Source of the DNA: Microvirga sp. Mcv34
GTDB lineage: Bacteria > Pseudomonadota > Alphaproteobacteria > Rhizobiales > Beijerinckiaceae
Length of the DNA stretch: 59,812 nt
Direction of reading: 5' to 3'
NCBI RefSeq assembly: GCF_024519725.1
Contig: NZ_JALJRK010000036.1
Coordinates: 1 to 59,812 of the forward strand
Part shown: piece by piece, positions 18,538 to 26,936 of the stretch
How the letters are laid out: every line of letters starts with the position of its first letter
Numbering within the stretch: position 1 is the first letter of the stretch
Translations under genes and position numbers: made by a program
Notes under the pieces: model-generated
Databases searched by the model: none
What the model was told of the DNA's origin: nothing
The model's input: the letters and a program-made list of their open reading frames with translations, nothing else

Positions 18538-18989
18538 ATATCGGACAGGCCGCCGCGGCTTCGGGCGTATCGTCCAAGATGATCCGCTATTACGAATCCA
18601 TCGGGTTGATCCCCAAGACCGTGCGGACGGAGTCCGGATATCGCGTCTATTCGGATCATGACGTGCACACCCTGCGCTTCATCCGCCGCTCGCGGGACCT
18701 CGGCTTCTCCGTCGAGCAGATCGCCGATCTCGTATCGCTGTGGCAGGATCGCGAGCGCGCGAGCAAGGACGTGAAGGCCATCGCGCTCGAACATGTGGGC
18801 GTGCTCGAGCGCAAGATCCGCGAGCTGCAGGAGATGGCATCGACCCTGAAGCACCTCGCGAAGAACTGTCACGGCGATGCCCGTCCCCATTGCCCGATCA
18901 TCGAGGAGCTGGCGAGCGACGACGCGGCGCCCGCTCCCACGAAGCCGGATGCGAAGTTCGGTGCATTGGGGAAAGTGGCGGCGCGCTAG
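18534..18989 (+). CDS. cueR: Cu(I)-responsive MerR-family regulator
   Basis: A 151-residue activator. The N-terminal winged HTH ([26 protein letters not shown]) is followed by a long dimerisation helix and the copper-binding loop, with two cysteines spaced 7 apart in [13 protein letters not shown] as in CueR, selective for +1 ions. Its ATG overlaps the copA stop (ATGA), so pump and sensor are one operon with autocontrol from the 15950 promoter. The Pro/Ala-rich tail ends at a TAG that belongs to a repeat element, so the last residues may be repeat-derived. Confidence 0.95.
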
Positions 18990-19082
18990 AGCTGTTTCCA
19001 CTGACGTGGAATCACCTTTTTTCTTTGTCTCACCGCATTTTTTGACGGTGAACCGGATCCACTTCACCGAAAAATGCTCTAA
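18986..19082 (+). repeat. CTAGAGC-type intergenic repeat, copy 2
   Basis: Begins CTAGAGC and ends ATGCTCTA. The right half GACGGTGAACCGGATCCAC onward aligns with the copy at 9465-9570. The TAG at its left edge is the cueR stop codon, exactly as the other copy ends the C45 gene. Confidence 0.75.
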
Positions 19083-19145
19083 GGGCCGTTGCGCACCTCT
19101 GCACGACGAGTTTCATTCGAAAGGTCGAGCGGGTGCTCCCTCCCT

Positions 19146-19234
19146 GTCATCACCGGCCCTGTGCCGGTGATCCCGATTGTGTGAAGCGAGGAGCGTCTCG
19201 TTATCGGGATGACCGGCACAAGGCCGACCATGAC
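19146..19234. repeat. large imperfect palindrome (ATCGGGAT / GTGCCGGT type)
   Basis: The arms at 19146-19177 and 19203-19234 are complementary over about 32 bp with a few mismatches and a 25-bp loop. GGCC-TGTGCCGGT-ATCCCGAT is the shared core. The type resembles mobile palindromic elements (ERIC/MITE-like) common in Rhizobiales. No gene lies from 19083 to 19541. Confidence 0.65.
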
Positions 19235-19541
19235 GTGGCGGGTGTCATTCCGGTCCGGCGCTTCACAGGCTCGCGAGGGGCCGACGCGCGACGCTGACCG
19301 TGAGGGTGGACACGTCGAAAATTTAACGAACCTTGCCAGAGATTTAAGATCCATCAAGCAGTTGGCTCAAACTGTTCAAAATACTGTGTCTTGCAAACAA
19401 CAGTGCGGCTTTGCCACATTTCGGCCATGCAAGATCCACCTTGTCGTCACCGGCTAGGCTATGTCTCTTCATGAGTATTGCCGTAGCGTCAGCGCTTCGG
19501 CAGATGACACCCAAAAACAGAAACTGCAGGTTGCCCCACTG

Positions 19542-20273
19542 ATGTTTGCTGCCCTGGCTTCGCGCCCGTTACCGCTGAAAAACGCAATCCGCTTCCTTGC
19601 GGTGCTTCTTCCGATGGCCCTCGCGGCCTGTGTTTCCACGCAAGGCCCCGCGCAGCAAGCCGTCCGCCGCATCGATCCCGCCTATGCGGCGATGTACGGA
19701 CCGCGTCCGGACGAGCCGCATCCCCTGCCCGCCACCGACATTTCCGAAGTCGATCCGCGCTTCCTGCGCCGTGAGGTCGCCTATTACGGGCGCGAGGAGC
19801 CCGGCACCGTGGTGGTCGATACGGAGGCCCGCCATCTTTACCTCGTGCGCGAGGGCGGCCGCGCGATCCGCTACGGCATCGGCGTCGGCAAGGAAGGTCT
19901 CGCCTGGAGCGGCCGCGCCCGCATCGGCCGCAAGGCCGCGTGGCCGCGCTGGACGCCCACCGCGGCCATGATCCGCCGCGAGCCGGAGCGCAACGCCCGC
20001 TGGGCCAGCGGCATGGAAGGCGGTTTGAACAACCCGCTCGGCGCCCGCGCGCTGTATCTCTACAACAACGGCGTCGACACCATGTACCGGCTCCACGGGA
20101 CCACGGAGCCCTGGTCCATCGGCCAGTCCGTGTCGAGCGGCTGCATCCGCCTGTTCAACCAGGACATCATCGACCTCTACAACCGCGTGCCCGTGGGCTC
20201 GCCGGTGGTCGTGCTGCGCGGCCAGCGCCTGTTCGAAGTCGAGGACGAAACGCGGGTGTCGTCGGCCTATTGA
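19542..20273 (+). CDS. L,D-transpeptidase (YkuD domain), putative lipoprotein
   Basis: About 243 residues from ATG 19542; an ATG at 19461 in the same frame is an alternative. The N-terminus has a basic head, a hydrophobic core and the lipobox-like LAAC followed by VSTQ, so the protein is probably a periplasmic lipoprotein. The catalytic domain shows the YkuD motif: an HGT (His) and then SSGCIRLFNQDIIDLY with nucleophile Cys at about residue 201. Such enzymes make 3-3 cross-links in peptidoglycan or attach proteins such as Braun-type lipoproteins or OMPs to it in alphaproteobacteria. It is monocistronic and ends in a hairpin terminator. Confidence 0.9.
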   Translation: MFAALASRPLPLKNAIRFLAVLLPMALAACVSTQGPAQQAVRRIDPAYAAMYGPRPDEPHPLPATDISEVDPRFLRREVAYYGREEPGTVVVDTEARHLYLVREGGRAIRYGIGVGKEGLAWSGRARIGRKAAWPRWTPTAAMIRREPERNARWASGMEGGLNNPLGARALYLYNNGVDTMYRLHGTTEPWSIGQSVSSGCIRLFNQDIIDLYNRVPVGSPVVVLRGQRLFEVEDETRVSSAY

Positions 20274-20292
20274 GGAACACGCATCGGGTTCA

Positions 20293-20325
20293 AAAGGGTC
20301 GGCCGACAGCCGACCCTTTCTCTTT
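20293..20325 (+). terminator. Rho-independent terminator of the L,D-transpeptidase gene
   Basis: A perfect 11-bp inverted repeat AAAGGGTCGGC / GCCGACCCTTT with a 5-base loop, then CTCTTTTG. Well placed, 20 bp after the stop. Confidence 0.88.
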
Positions 20326-20383
20326 TGTTCCCGGCGGGCCCGATGTACCATCGGCGTGTCTCTGATGGAGGCATGGCCATGAC

Positions 20384-20490
20384 GCGCATCGTGCGGAAAA
20401 GTGGACCCGGTTTTCCGCGTCGAACGATGCGCTTTCCAAAAGAGGCATCGGATAAGCCCAAAAAGTGGTTTCCACTTTTTGGTCCGATGC
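20384..20490. repeat. double palindromic repeat inserted at the start of a DUF2892 gene
   Basis: Two consecutive hairpins: 20384-20432 (GCGCATCGTGCGG to GATGCGC) and 20445-20490 (GCATCGGA to TCCGATGC, with AAAAAGTGG/CCACTTTTT inside). The element separates a good ribosome site plus ATG at 20373 from the DUF2892 coding sequence. A partial copy lies at 13994-14040. Confidence 0.75.
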
Positions 20491-20689
20491 CCTCGAACGC
20501 GCGATACTTCTGACCGTCGGCGGGCTCATCATCGTTTCTGTGCTGCTCGCCGTTACCGTCAACATCAACTGGCTCTGGCTCACCGGGCTTCTCGGCGCTC
20601 ACCTGGTGCAGGCCTCCTTCACCGGGATGTGCCCGGTGGTGATGATGTTCAAGCGCATGGGACTTCCGAGCAAGCCGGGATTCACCTGA
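20465..20689 (+). pseudogene. DUF2892 (YgaP-like) membrane protein with disrupted start
   Basis: From about 20491 the frame encodes a complete DUF2892 body: LERAILLTVGGLIIVSVLLA, a second span, and TGMCPVVMMFKRMG, the family's typical two-span core with a Cys-Pro. The natural start is missing. The only in-frame start, a GTG at 20465, lies inside a palindromic repeat without a ribosome site. The nearby ATGGCCATG at 20373, behind GGAGG, is in another frame. Either the gene now begins in the repeat or it is silenced. DUF2892 domains occur alone or fused to rhodanese domains. Confidence 0.7.
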
Positions 20690-20719
20690 TCACCGCGCAG
20701 GCATGGTCGCGCGTCACCG

Positions 20720-20860
20720 GATGGGGATCACCGGCATAGGCGCCCCATTGTCATTCCGGCCCGAGATGGCGAAGCCATCGGACGGCAAGGGAATCCATCG
20801 CTCAACGCTCGATCGTGGATCCCCTTCCCGGCCTACGGCCACCGGTGATGACACCCGCCA
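20720..20860. repeat. intergenic repeat with GGGAATCCATCG / CGATCGTGGATCCCC arms
   Basis: Contains GATCACCGGCAT and ACCGGTGATGAC at its two ends and an inner inverted repeat GGAATCCATCG / CGATCGTGGATCCC. It resembles the palindromic repeat types around 19146 and shares the ATCACCGGC motif. There is no gene between 20690 and 21012. Confidence 0.5.
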
Positions 20861-21012
20861 CCTCGCCCCTGCCCCGGAGAGGGGATGACATCGCCCCATC
20901 ATGGACGCTTCCCAGGTGAAGGCTGCGAGATGACCGGATTGCCGACATCGCCCCCCTGGAGGCTTCGCCGCGCTGTCCTATGAATCTAGTCCATGAAGCT
21001 GAAGGGTCGCTC

Positions 21013-21393
21013 ATGGACGATTGGTTTTTTTCGGCGCTGAAGCTGACTACCCGCGCCATCGAGGTCGGCGGGATCGCCATCATCGTCCTTGGCATCCTCG
21101 GATCGAGCATCGCGGCGCTCTGGCAGATCGCCCACGGGCGGCCGGGATCGGATGCATTCACGCTCTATCGTTCCAACGTCGGGCGCGCCATTCTCCTCGG
21201 CCTCGAATTCCTCGTCGCCGCCGACATCATCAATACGGTGGCCATTGAGCCGACGATTCAAAGCCTGCTCATCCTCGGCGGCATCGTCATCATCCGGACC
21301 TTCCTCAGCTTCTCGCTCGAAGTCGAGATCGAAGGCCGCTGGCCGTGGGACCGGCACAAAACCGAAATCGAACCTTCACGCCGGTCAGCCTGA
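21013..21393 (+). CDS. DUF1622 membrane protein
   Basis: A 126-residue inner-membrane protein with the start at ATG 21013. Three hydrophobic spans are visible: IEVGGIAIIVLGILGSSIAA, LLGLEFLVAADIINTV, and IQSLLILGGIVIIRTFLSF. The family-typical LYRSNVGRAILLGLEFLVAADII and RTFLSFSLEVEIEG are present. DUF1622 proteins are widespread and have no assigned function. It converges on, and overlaps by 9 bp, the homocysteine methyltransferase gene. Confidence 0.85.
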   Translation: MDDWFFSALKLTTRAIEVGGIAIIVLGILGSSIAALWQIAHGRPGSDAFTLYRSNVGRAILLGLEFLVAADIINTVAIEPTIQSLLILGGIVIIRTFLSFSLEVEIEGRWPWDRHKTEIEPSRRSA

Positions 21394-22335
21394 CGGCGGA
21401 ATGCAGGCCTCGCAGATCGCCGCGATATGCCGGTGGTCCGTTCCGCAGCATCCCCCGAGCACGGACAGCTGCGTCATGCGCTGGCGCAGCGCCCGGTAAC
21501 GCCGACCCAGATCGACAGGATCGCCGGAGTCGAGCTCGGTCGAGTCATCGAGTTCCGCATGGCTTTTGGTCGACGCATTGGCGCGCAGCCCCCGGATGCG
21601 TCGTGACCATGCACCGCTCTCCGACAGGACGCCCTCGAAATGGGTCGGGTGGGCGCAGTTGATCATGTAATATGCCGGAGCATGACCCGTTTCCCAATCC
21701 GTCTGCTCGATGGCGGATCGGAGCGTCTCTCCCGCGGCGAGTCTGCCATCGGTTTCGAGCGTGAAGGAGATCACCACCGGCAGGCCAAGGGAACTGGCCG
21801 CGCGGGCGATACCGATGGCCTCCTCCGCGTAGTTGAGCGTGAGGGCGCTAGCCATGTCCGCCCCTGCCTCTCGGAAGGCTTGCAGCTGCGGCGCGTGATA
21901 AGCTTCAGCCTCCTTGGCCGTCATCCTGGCATCGGCCCTGTATCCATCCCCGCGCGGTCCGACGACGCCGTTGATCAGGACGCGATCCCGTTCGTCCGAG
22001 AGCCGGTCGCGCAACGAGTCGGCCCAGCGCACCGCCTCCCGGTTCACCTCCGCCACTTCGTCGGGCGAGATATCCAGCTTCGCGCCCCAATCGGCATTGG
22101 CGCGCCATGTGGGCGTATCCAGGATGAACCCGACGTCCCGCTCCACGGCGGTGCGGAGATACGGCTCGAAATATCGCTCGAGCCGGCCGCGCCCGTCCTC
22201 GCTGCTCAGAAGCGGGAAGGCCGCGAAGCACGGAAGATCGAGGCCCTCGTGGAAGACGAGCGTCGTTTCGAGACCGCCGTCGGTCAGAAAGATGGCATCG
22301 TCGGAGGGTGGAAAGGCAAATCGGCGACCGACCAT
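21385..22335 (-). CDS. homocysteine S-methyltransferase family protein
   Basis: A 316-residue protein; the start is taken at ATG 22335, where family homology begins, rather than the far-upstream 22542. The opening FLTDGGLETTLVF matches the Hcy-binding domain (pfam02574), as do FILDTPTWRAN and NGVVGPRGDGY. The zinc ligands expected in this family are visible in MINCAHP and in the C-terminal GGCCGT pair. It transfers a methyl group from S-methylmethionine, betaine or similar donors to homocysteine; the donor cannot be told. It is monocistronic, convergent with DUF1622 and divergent from the EAL gene. Confidence 0.9.
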   Translation of the reverse strand: MVGRRFAFPPSDDAIFLTDGGLETTLVFHEGLDLPCFAAFPLLSSEDGRGRLERYFEPYLRTAVERDVGFILDTPTWRANADWGAKLDISPDEVAEVNREAVRWADSLRDRLSDERDRVLINGVVGPRGDGYRADARMTAKEAEAYHAPQLQAFREAGADMASALTLNYAEEAIGIARAASSLGLPVVISFTLETDGRLAAGETLRSAIEQTDWETGHAPAYYMINCAHPTHFEGVLSESGAWSRRIRGLRANASTKSHAELDDSTELDSGDPVDLGRRYRALRQRMTQLSVLGGCCGTDHRHIAAICEACIPPSG

Positions 22336-22562
22336 GGCAGGGACCCCGCGTTTCTCGCGAATTACAGCGCCACCGGCCTGCCTCGCGATGATGATCGGTA
22401 TGGCGCCCCTTTCGTTCGAAGCGGAGCCGGCAGGCTGTGGCCATGGGCGAGTCTGACCGAATGCCCGTTTTCTGGATGTGTTCTTCCTCACGTTAGGGCA
22501 ATCGCAAGATATTTCCCCGTAGGGCTTTGTGAAATTCTCCAATCATCGGATCGGAAACGCCA

Positions 22563-23318
22563 GTGGACATGAAACCGGGTTGCCGGGGATGCCGGGACAG
22601 CGAGCCGCTTCCCTTCGATTTCACCATGGCGTTCCACCCGATCGTGGATATCGACCGGGAGATCGTGTGGGGCTACGAGGCGCTGGTCAGGGGAACGGAA
22701 GGACAATCGGCATGGCAGATCCTGAGCCAGGTCGATGAAGAACGGCAGTACAGATTCGATCAGGCCTGCCGGGTGAAAGCCATCGAGCTGGCCGGTCGCC
22801 TCTTCCCGAGAACCGAGGAGACGAGGCTTTCGATCAACTTCATGCCGAATGCGGTCTACGAGCCCTCGGCCTGCATCAGAACGTCCCTCGAGAGCGCGCG
22901 CCGCGTGGGCTTCGACACGCGCCGCATCATGTTCGAGTTTACCGAAAATGAGCGGATGACGGACACGAAGCACGTCGCGCGCATCATCGCGGAGTACAAG
23001 CGCCTCGGGTTCATCACGGCCATCGACGATTTCGGCGCCGGTCATGCGGGCTTGAACCTTCTGGCCAATTTCCAGACCGATCTGATCAAGATCGACATGG
23101 AGATCGTCCGCGGCATCACGGATTCCTCCGCCCGTCAGGCCATCATCGCCGGCATCCTGGTGATGGCGCGCGCCCTCGGCATCACGATCATTGCCGAAGG
23201 CATCGAGACGGAGGCGGAGCTATCCACCCTGCGCGGCGCGGGCATCAGCCTGTTCCAGGGCTTCCTCTTCGCCCGCCCGGCCATCGAAGATCTCCCGGCT
23301 GTCGCGCTCAGCTCCTGA
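22563..23318 (+). CDS. EAL-domain c-di-GMP phosphodiesterase
   Basis: A 251-residue protein (GTG 22563 or ATG 22569). It is a stand-alone EAL domain. The motif is GYEALVRG; further metal and substrate residues are in LSINFMPNAV, FEFTENE, AIDDFGAGHAGL, DLIKIDMEIV and IAEGIETEAE. All catalytic residues are present, so it should hydrolyse c-di-GMP to pGpG. The N-terminal head contains CRGC, a possible thiol or metal switch. No sensor domain is attached. A diguanylate cyclase is encoded at 48708-49514, though not linked. Confidence 0.92.
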   Translation: MDMKPGCRGCRDSEPLPFDFTMAFHPIVDIDREIVWGYEALVRGTEGQSAWQILSQVDEERQYRFDQACRVKAIELAGRLFPRTEETRLSINFMPNAVYEPSACIRTSLESARRVGFDTRRIMFEFTENERMTDTKHVARIIAEYKRLGFITAIDDFGAGHAGLNLLANFQTDLIKIDMEIVRGITDSSARQAIIAGILVMARALGITIIAEGIETEAELSTLRGAGISLFQGFLFARPAIEDLPAVALSS

Positions 23319-23639
23319 GGCGGAGAGATCGGCGCATCATGTACGCCTCCGAAACCGTCATCCTGAGAGGTCGGTTCGGAGAGAGCCGAACTTGGCCGTT
23401 GACGCAACGTCAAAGCCGCATTAGGAACACCCTCCCGGCCGCCAGCCGCCGCCACTCTTCCAGTGTCCGTCGGCTCCATTCCTGCCTTTCGATCCCGCTC
23501 CAGCCCATGACTGGCGCGCATTGTCGCCTGCCCTGACGGGAGACGGCATCCGAGGCAGATGTTCATTCCCGTTGCGGCCTGTTCCTCGCCCAAGATCGAA
23601 CGCTTTCGGAGCGGCCGCTTCCGACCTCACGTATCCACC

Positions 23640-24491
23640 ATGAAGGACTTTCAATCAGGTCTGTTCCTGAACAAGATTTCCTATGTGCGATCGGGCTCAG
23701 GCCCGAACCCCATCGTCGTGCTCAATGGTGGACAGGCTTTCGTCAGGCGTCCGACCCCGGCGCGGTCGCTGCGGGACGCCAAACGCATCGTCCGTCTCCT
23801 GCCCCCGGGGCGCCCCGTCTACATCCTGGGCTACGACCCGTCGCCGCCCGCCGAGTATGGAGTCGGCACCATCATTGACGACGTGGCGCGGGTCCTGCGC
23901 GAAATCGGCCCGGCCACCGTGATGGGCATTTCCTTCGGCGGCTTCGTCGCCGCGCGTCTTGCGGCGGACCGCCCCGACCTCGTGAAGGACCTGATCCTGA
24001 TGGTCAGCGCGCATCGTTTCTCGCCGGAGGGACGGCGCAGTGTCGACCGGCAGATCGCCTGCGCATGGGCCGGTGACTTCGAGGGCTTTCTCGACGAGTT
24101 CGGCCTGGTGTTCCGTCGGCCGTGGCTCAACTGGCTCATCCGCCTGCGGTTCAGGCAGGAGCGCGGACGGCTGCGGGAAACGATGAACGATCCCGTGACC
24201 ATCGTGCGCGGCCTCAACGCGGTCGCAGGCGAGGAATTCGGCAGCGATCCGTCCTGGCTCGCCCGCATCACGGCGCCGACCCTGGTGGTCGGCGCGACCC
24301 GCGACCCGTTCTTCGACGTGGCGGCCCTCGAAGAGACGGCGCGGCTCATCCCCCGGGCGCAGTTGCAGCTCTTCAGGAACGAAACGCACATGCTCCCGGT
24401 CGAGCGGGCGCGGGACGTGGCGAAGGTGGTGGCGCGGTTTCTTCGGAATGACCGTGTTCGACGTCCGTGCGCGGATGCACCGCTCCCGTGA
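23640..24491 (+). CDS. alpha/beta-hydrolase
   Basis: A 283-residue hydrolase. Family features: an oxyanion strand NPIVVLNGGQA, VYILGYDPSPP, nucleophile elbow GISFGG (Ser), acid in GATRDPFFD (Asp), and His in NETHMLPVER. This is a complete catalytic triad. The ATG at 23640 is where homology begins; the longer upstream frame has no family features. No signal peptide is seen. The reaction (esterase, lipase or haloperoxidase-like) is undecided. It is followed by a cluster of very small membrane and secreted proteins. Confidence 0.85.
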   Translation: MKDFQSGLFLNKISYVRSGSGPNPIVVLNGGQAFVRRPTPARSLRDAKRIVRLLPPGRPVYILGYDPSPPAEYGVGTIIDDVARVLREIGPATVMGISFGGFVAARLAADRPDLVKDLILMVSAHRFSPEGRRSVDRQIACAWAGDFEGFLDEFGLVFRRPWLNWLIRLRFRQERGRLRETMNDPVTIVRGLNAVAGEEFGSDPSWLARITAPTLVVGATRDPFFDVAALEETARLIPRAQLQLFRNETHMLPVERARDVAKVVARFLRNDRVRRPCADAPLP

Positions 24492-24548
24492 GGACTTCGG
24501 CGCATCATGCAAGAGGCGTTGTTGCCTCATCCAGGCTGAAGGAAATGG

Positions 24549-24719
24549 ATGGTGACCGGAAGAGAGATCCAACCCGCAGCCCATGCGCTCATCCCCGTCG
24601 ACGGTAACCCGGACGAGGATGGGCGACGCCTCTTCATCGCCCTTTGTGTGGCGGGAGCCGCTGTGGCCATGAATGTCCTGGCTGCGGTATTATCCTTGCT
24701 GGCGTTGTCTTTGTCCTGA
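24549..24719 (+). CDS. small single-span membrane protein, 56 aa
   Basis: An ATG at 24549 preceded by GAAGGAA. The N-terminal half is polar and acidic (DGNPDEDGRR), then a C-terminal span ALCVAGAAVAMNVLAAVLSL ends near the stop. It shares the N-V-x-A-x-V/I-L pattern and short length with proteins at 25150 and 29791. The function is unknown. Confidence 0.5.
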   Translation: MVTGREIQPAAHALIPVDGNPDEDGRRLFIALCVAGAAVAMNVLAAVLSLLALSLS

Positions 24720-24760
24720 TCGGGGATCGGGCCGGAGCGCTCCGATTGAGGAGTCTAGCC

Positions 24761-25060
24761 ATGGAACGCATGAAGCTCGCATGTGCCGCCGTCGCACTGA
24801 TCGGCATCGGCTCCGACGCCATCGCGCAGAGCCACCCTCTGACCACCGGTATGACCTGCGCCGAGGCACGAGGCCTCCTTGCGGCCCACGGCGCGATCGT
24901 CCTCAACACCGGCCCGACAACCTATGAACGTTACGTGTCGTCCAGCGGTTACTGCGGAATCAACGAGCTCTCGGGACCAGTCTGGGTTCCTACTCAGGAT
25001 ATCCGTCTGTGTCCCATCGGCGGGCGCTGCGTGCCCGTCGGTCGCGGCGATCGGTCTTGA
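24761..25060 (+). CDS. small secreted Cys-rich protein, copy A
   Basis: A 99-residue exported protein with a signal peptide (MERMKLACAAVALIGIGSDAIA, cleavage near IAQ). The mature part has four cysteines in a regular pattern: GMTCAEARGL, SGYCGINE, RLCPIGGRC. A paralogue lies at 32281-32571 with the same framework (GMTC, ARGL, GAIVL, TY-RYV, CxINE, VPTxD, C, C). Disulfide-linked periplasmic or secreted proteins of this kind have no assigned function. Confidence 0.75.
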   Translation: MERMKLACAAVALIGIGSDAIAQSHPLTTGMTCAEARGLLAAHGAIVLNTGPTTYERYVSSSGYCGINELSGPVWVPTQDIRLCPIGGRCVPVGRGDRS

Positions 25061-25149
25061 TCGAACGCATCCTGTGAAGCGCTTCACAGCGGCGTCGAAC
25101 GGGCGGCGTCATCCTCCAGGCCATCGAGGAAAGCCGAAAGGACGACGCC

Positions 25150-25278
25150 ATGAAGGCGATGGATCAGCATCGGAAGGATCACGAGCCGGCCATGAGGCGA
25201 TTGCCCGTATCGGTCGCGCTGCTGCTCGTGGTCATGGGCATCAACGTCACGGCGACCATCCTGTCGCTGCTGGCCTGA
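25150..25278 (+). CDS. small single-span membrane protein, 42 aa
   Basis: An ATG preceded by GAAAGGACG. A basic/His-rich head (MKAMDQHRKDHEPAMRR) precedes one span (LPVSVALLLVVMGINVTATI) that ends at the stop. The tail pattern G-I-N-V-T-A-T-I-L-S-L-L resembles the micro-proteins at 24549 and 29791. It was too short to be listed among long frames. The function is unknown. Confidence 0.5.
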   Translation: MKAMDQHRKDHEPAMRRLPVSVALLLVVMGINVTATILSLLA

Positions 25279-25331
25279 AGCTGTCCGTCTTTCCACGCGC
25301 ACGGAAGGACGTGATGAAGCACAAATGAAAA

Positions 25332-25363
25332 CATCGGGCGTGAATTCGAATTCACGCCCGATG
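25332..25363. terminator. perfect 32-bp palindrome between convergent genes
   Basis: The 32 bases read identically on both strands with no spacer (centre GAATTC-GAATTC). It lies between the 25150 gene and the convergent LuxR gene and has T-rich tails (GTTTCTTTC), so it may serve as a bidirectional terminator. A recombination or binding site is an alternative. Confidence 0.6.
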
Positions 25364-25403
25364 CCTGTTTCTTTCAGGGACGCCTGAAGCTCTCCCGCGT
25401 GTC

Positions 25404-26135
25404 TCAGCTCAAGCGCCGCAAGTCGCGGACTTCGCCGACCGGCGAACCGGCATCGCGGAGATTGCCCGTCGCCCACATGGCCGCCTGGGTGCGGTTGGCG
25501 ACGCCGATCTTGCGCAGGATCGCCTTGACGTGAACCTTGATCGTCGCCTCGGTGATGTCGAGCTTGCGCGCGATGACCTTGTTCGGGTCGCCGCCCATCA
25601 GGGATTGCAGGATCACCGTCTCGCGCGGCGAAAGCTTCGATACCTTCGGGTCCGGCGTCCGGTGCTCGGCCAGGGGAATGACCTGGGCCGCACCGGCGGA
25701 CGAGAGATCCTGGGCGAGAAGCTGGCGGACGAGCGAGCTGGGCAGCATCCGCTCGCCCAGCATGGTGAGTTCGAGCGTCCGGATCAGAACCTGGCGCACA
25801 CTCGTGGCAAGGCAGAAACTATCCACCCCAGCATCCACGGCGGATTGAACGGCCGGGATGGCGAACTGGTTGGCGATCACGACAATTCGGGTGGCGGGAT
25901 GCCGAGCCTTCGTCTCGCGGACGAGGTCGAGCGCCTGCTGAAAGTCACCCGTCGCATCGACGATGCAGAGGTCGGGACCGCTTGATGCCGATCCGGGCAC
26001 ATCGAAGCAAGTGCCGGACAGAAGCTGTGAGAGGCCGGCCTGCAGCAGGACGTTCCCGCAGAGCAACTTCGTTGCCACGCGCTGCATGGTTTCGTTTGCC
26101 GGCGCTCCGGCATTTTCGGAATGATCCTTGATCAT
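25404..26135 (-). CDS. LuxR-family response regulator, degenerate receiver
   Basis: A 243-residue regulator; the ATG at 26135 follows GGGGGGC. The N-terminal region is receiver-like: LCIVDATGD with the acceptor-Asp strand, then RIVVIANQFAIPAVQSAVDAGVDSF, but acidic-pocket residues at the start are missing. The C-terminal LuxR HTH is intact: LSPRETVILQSLMGGDPNKVIARKLDITEATIKVHVKAILRKIG. It may bind DNA without phosphorylation. A dyad about 100 bp upstream (26237-26263) could be an autoregulatory site. Confidence 0.85.
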   Translation of the reverse strand: MIKDHSENAGAPANETMQRVATKLLCGNVLLQAGLSQLLSGTCFDVPGSASSGPDLCIVDATGDFQQALDLVRETKARHPATRIVVIANQFAIPAVQSAVDAGVDSFCLATSVRQVLIRTLELTMLGERMLPSSLVRQLLAQDLSSAGAAQVIPLAEHRTPDPKVSKLSPRETVILQSLMGGDPNKVIARKLDITEATIKVHVKAILRKIGVANRTQAAMWATGNLRDAGSPVGEVRDLRRLS

Positions 26136-26236
26136 CGGTTGCCCCCCTAGGACAAAATGGTGCGGGTTAGTCCTCCTGGGCCTATCAGGACTCAGAATCC
26201 TAACTTGATCAAGGCGTTGAAGGCCTCTTCTACTCA

Positions 26237-26263
26237 CTAAGGAGTACTACGTACCCCCTAAGG
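26237..26263. promoter_or_regulatory. dyad upstream of the LuxR gene
   Basis: AGTAC-TAC-GTACC is centred in a longer imperfect palindrome flanked by CTAAGG on both sides. It sits about 100-130 bp upstream of the LuxR start. Binding by the LuxR product is a guess from position and symmetry. Confidence 0.35.
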
Positions 26264-26491
26264 GCTCCGTTACGGAAAGCATCTGTTAATATCTCCCAGA
26301 GTCCGGCCTGAAACCAAACATCGGAACAGGTTCTGAGCGCCCTGGAATCGATCGGAACGCTCCGCCTCTCGCCCTCCGGATTACCGACTTGGAGCCTCGC
26401 CATTAACCCGCAAGCTTAGATTGCATCCGTTGCCGGCTCACCCCCGGGAACGATATTATTCCTCACAGGGTCGGATGGCTGGAGGGGAAAC

Positions 26492-26755
26492 ATGCCGGTC
26501 AGCAAGGCGAGTGTGTCGAATGAACAGCCGAGGCGCAAGGCGCCGAGGGGCATGATTACCGACAATGACTTGAAAATACTATGGGTGGCGCGGACCCTGA
26601 CCAATATCGACTTTCAATACGGCGAAGACATCCTGAACCTCGAGAGCAGCGCCATCGACACCGAGCAGAAGCGGTATATCGAGACGCAGCTGCTCCTGAA
26701 ATATCGCGAGAGGCGGGAGCCCTACCAGAAGCTCCTCGAAAGTCTCCAGTCCTGA
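26492..26755 (+). CDS. hypothetical protein, 87 aa
   Basis: Starts at ATG 26492 after GGAGGGGAAAC. The first 20 residues are basic; the rest is a helical, charged segment (TDNDLKILWVARTLTNIDF, EQKRYIETQLLLKYRERREPY) suggestive of a small coiled-coil protein. It is a single-gene unit followed by a GC-rich hairpin. No family is recognised. Confidence 0.65.
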   Translation: MPVSKASVSNEQPRRKAPRGMITDNDLKILWVARTLTNIDFQYGEDILNLESSAIDTEQKRYIETQLLLKYRERREPYQKLLESLQS

Positions 26756-26781
26756 AGGCCGTCATAGGACGGACAATAAAG

Positions 26782-26801
26782 GAGGCCCCGAAAGGGGCCT
26801 C
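26782..26801 (+). terminator. hairpin after the 87-aa gene
   Basis: GAGGCCCC-GAAA-GGGGCCTC, a perfect 8-bp stem with a GNRA tetraloop 26 bp after the stop codon. The U-tract is poor (AGTTCTT). Confidence 0.6.
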
Positions 26802-26936
26802 AGTTCTTCAGAGGGAGCAACCAATGCTGTCGGCCACGCATCGAGTGTCACCCCGTTGGAGACCGCAGTCAATTCACGTATCCTTACGGATCGTGACGCT
26901 CGTGAGCGCCCTCCCCCTTTAGGTCGTGAACGATCT

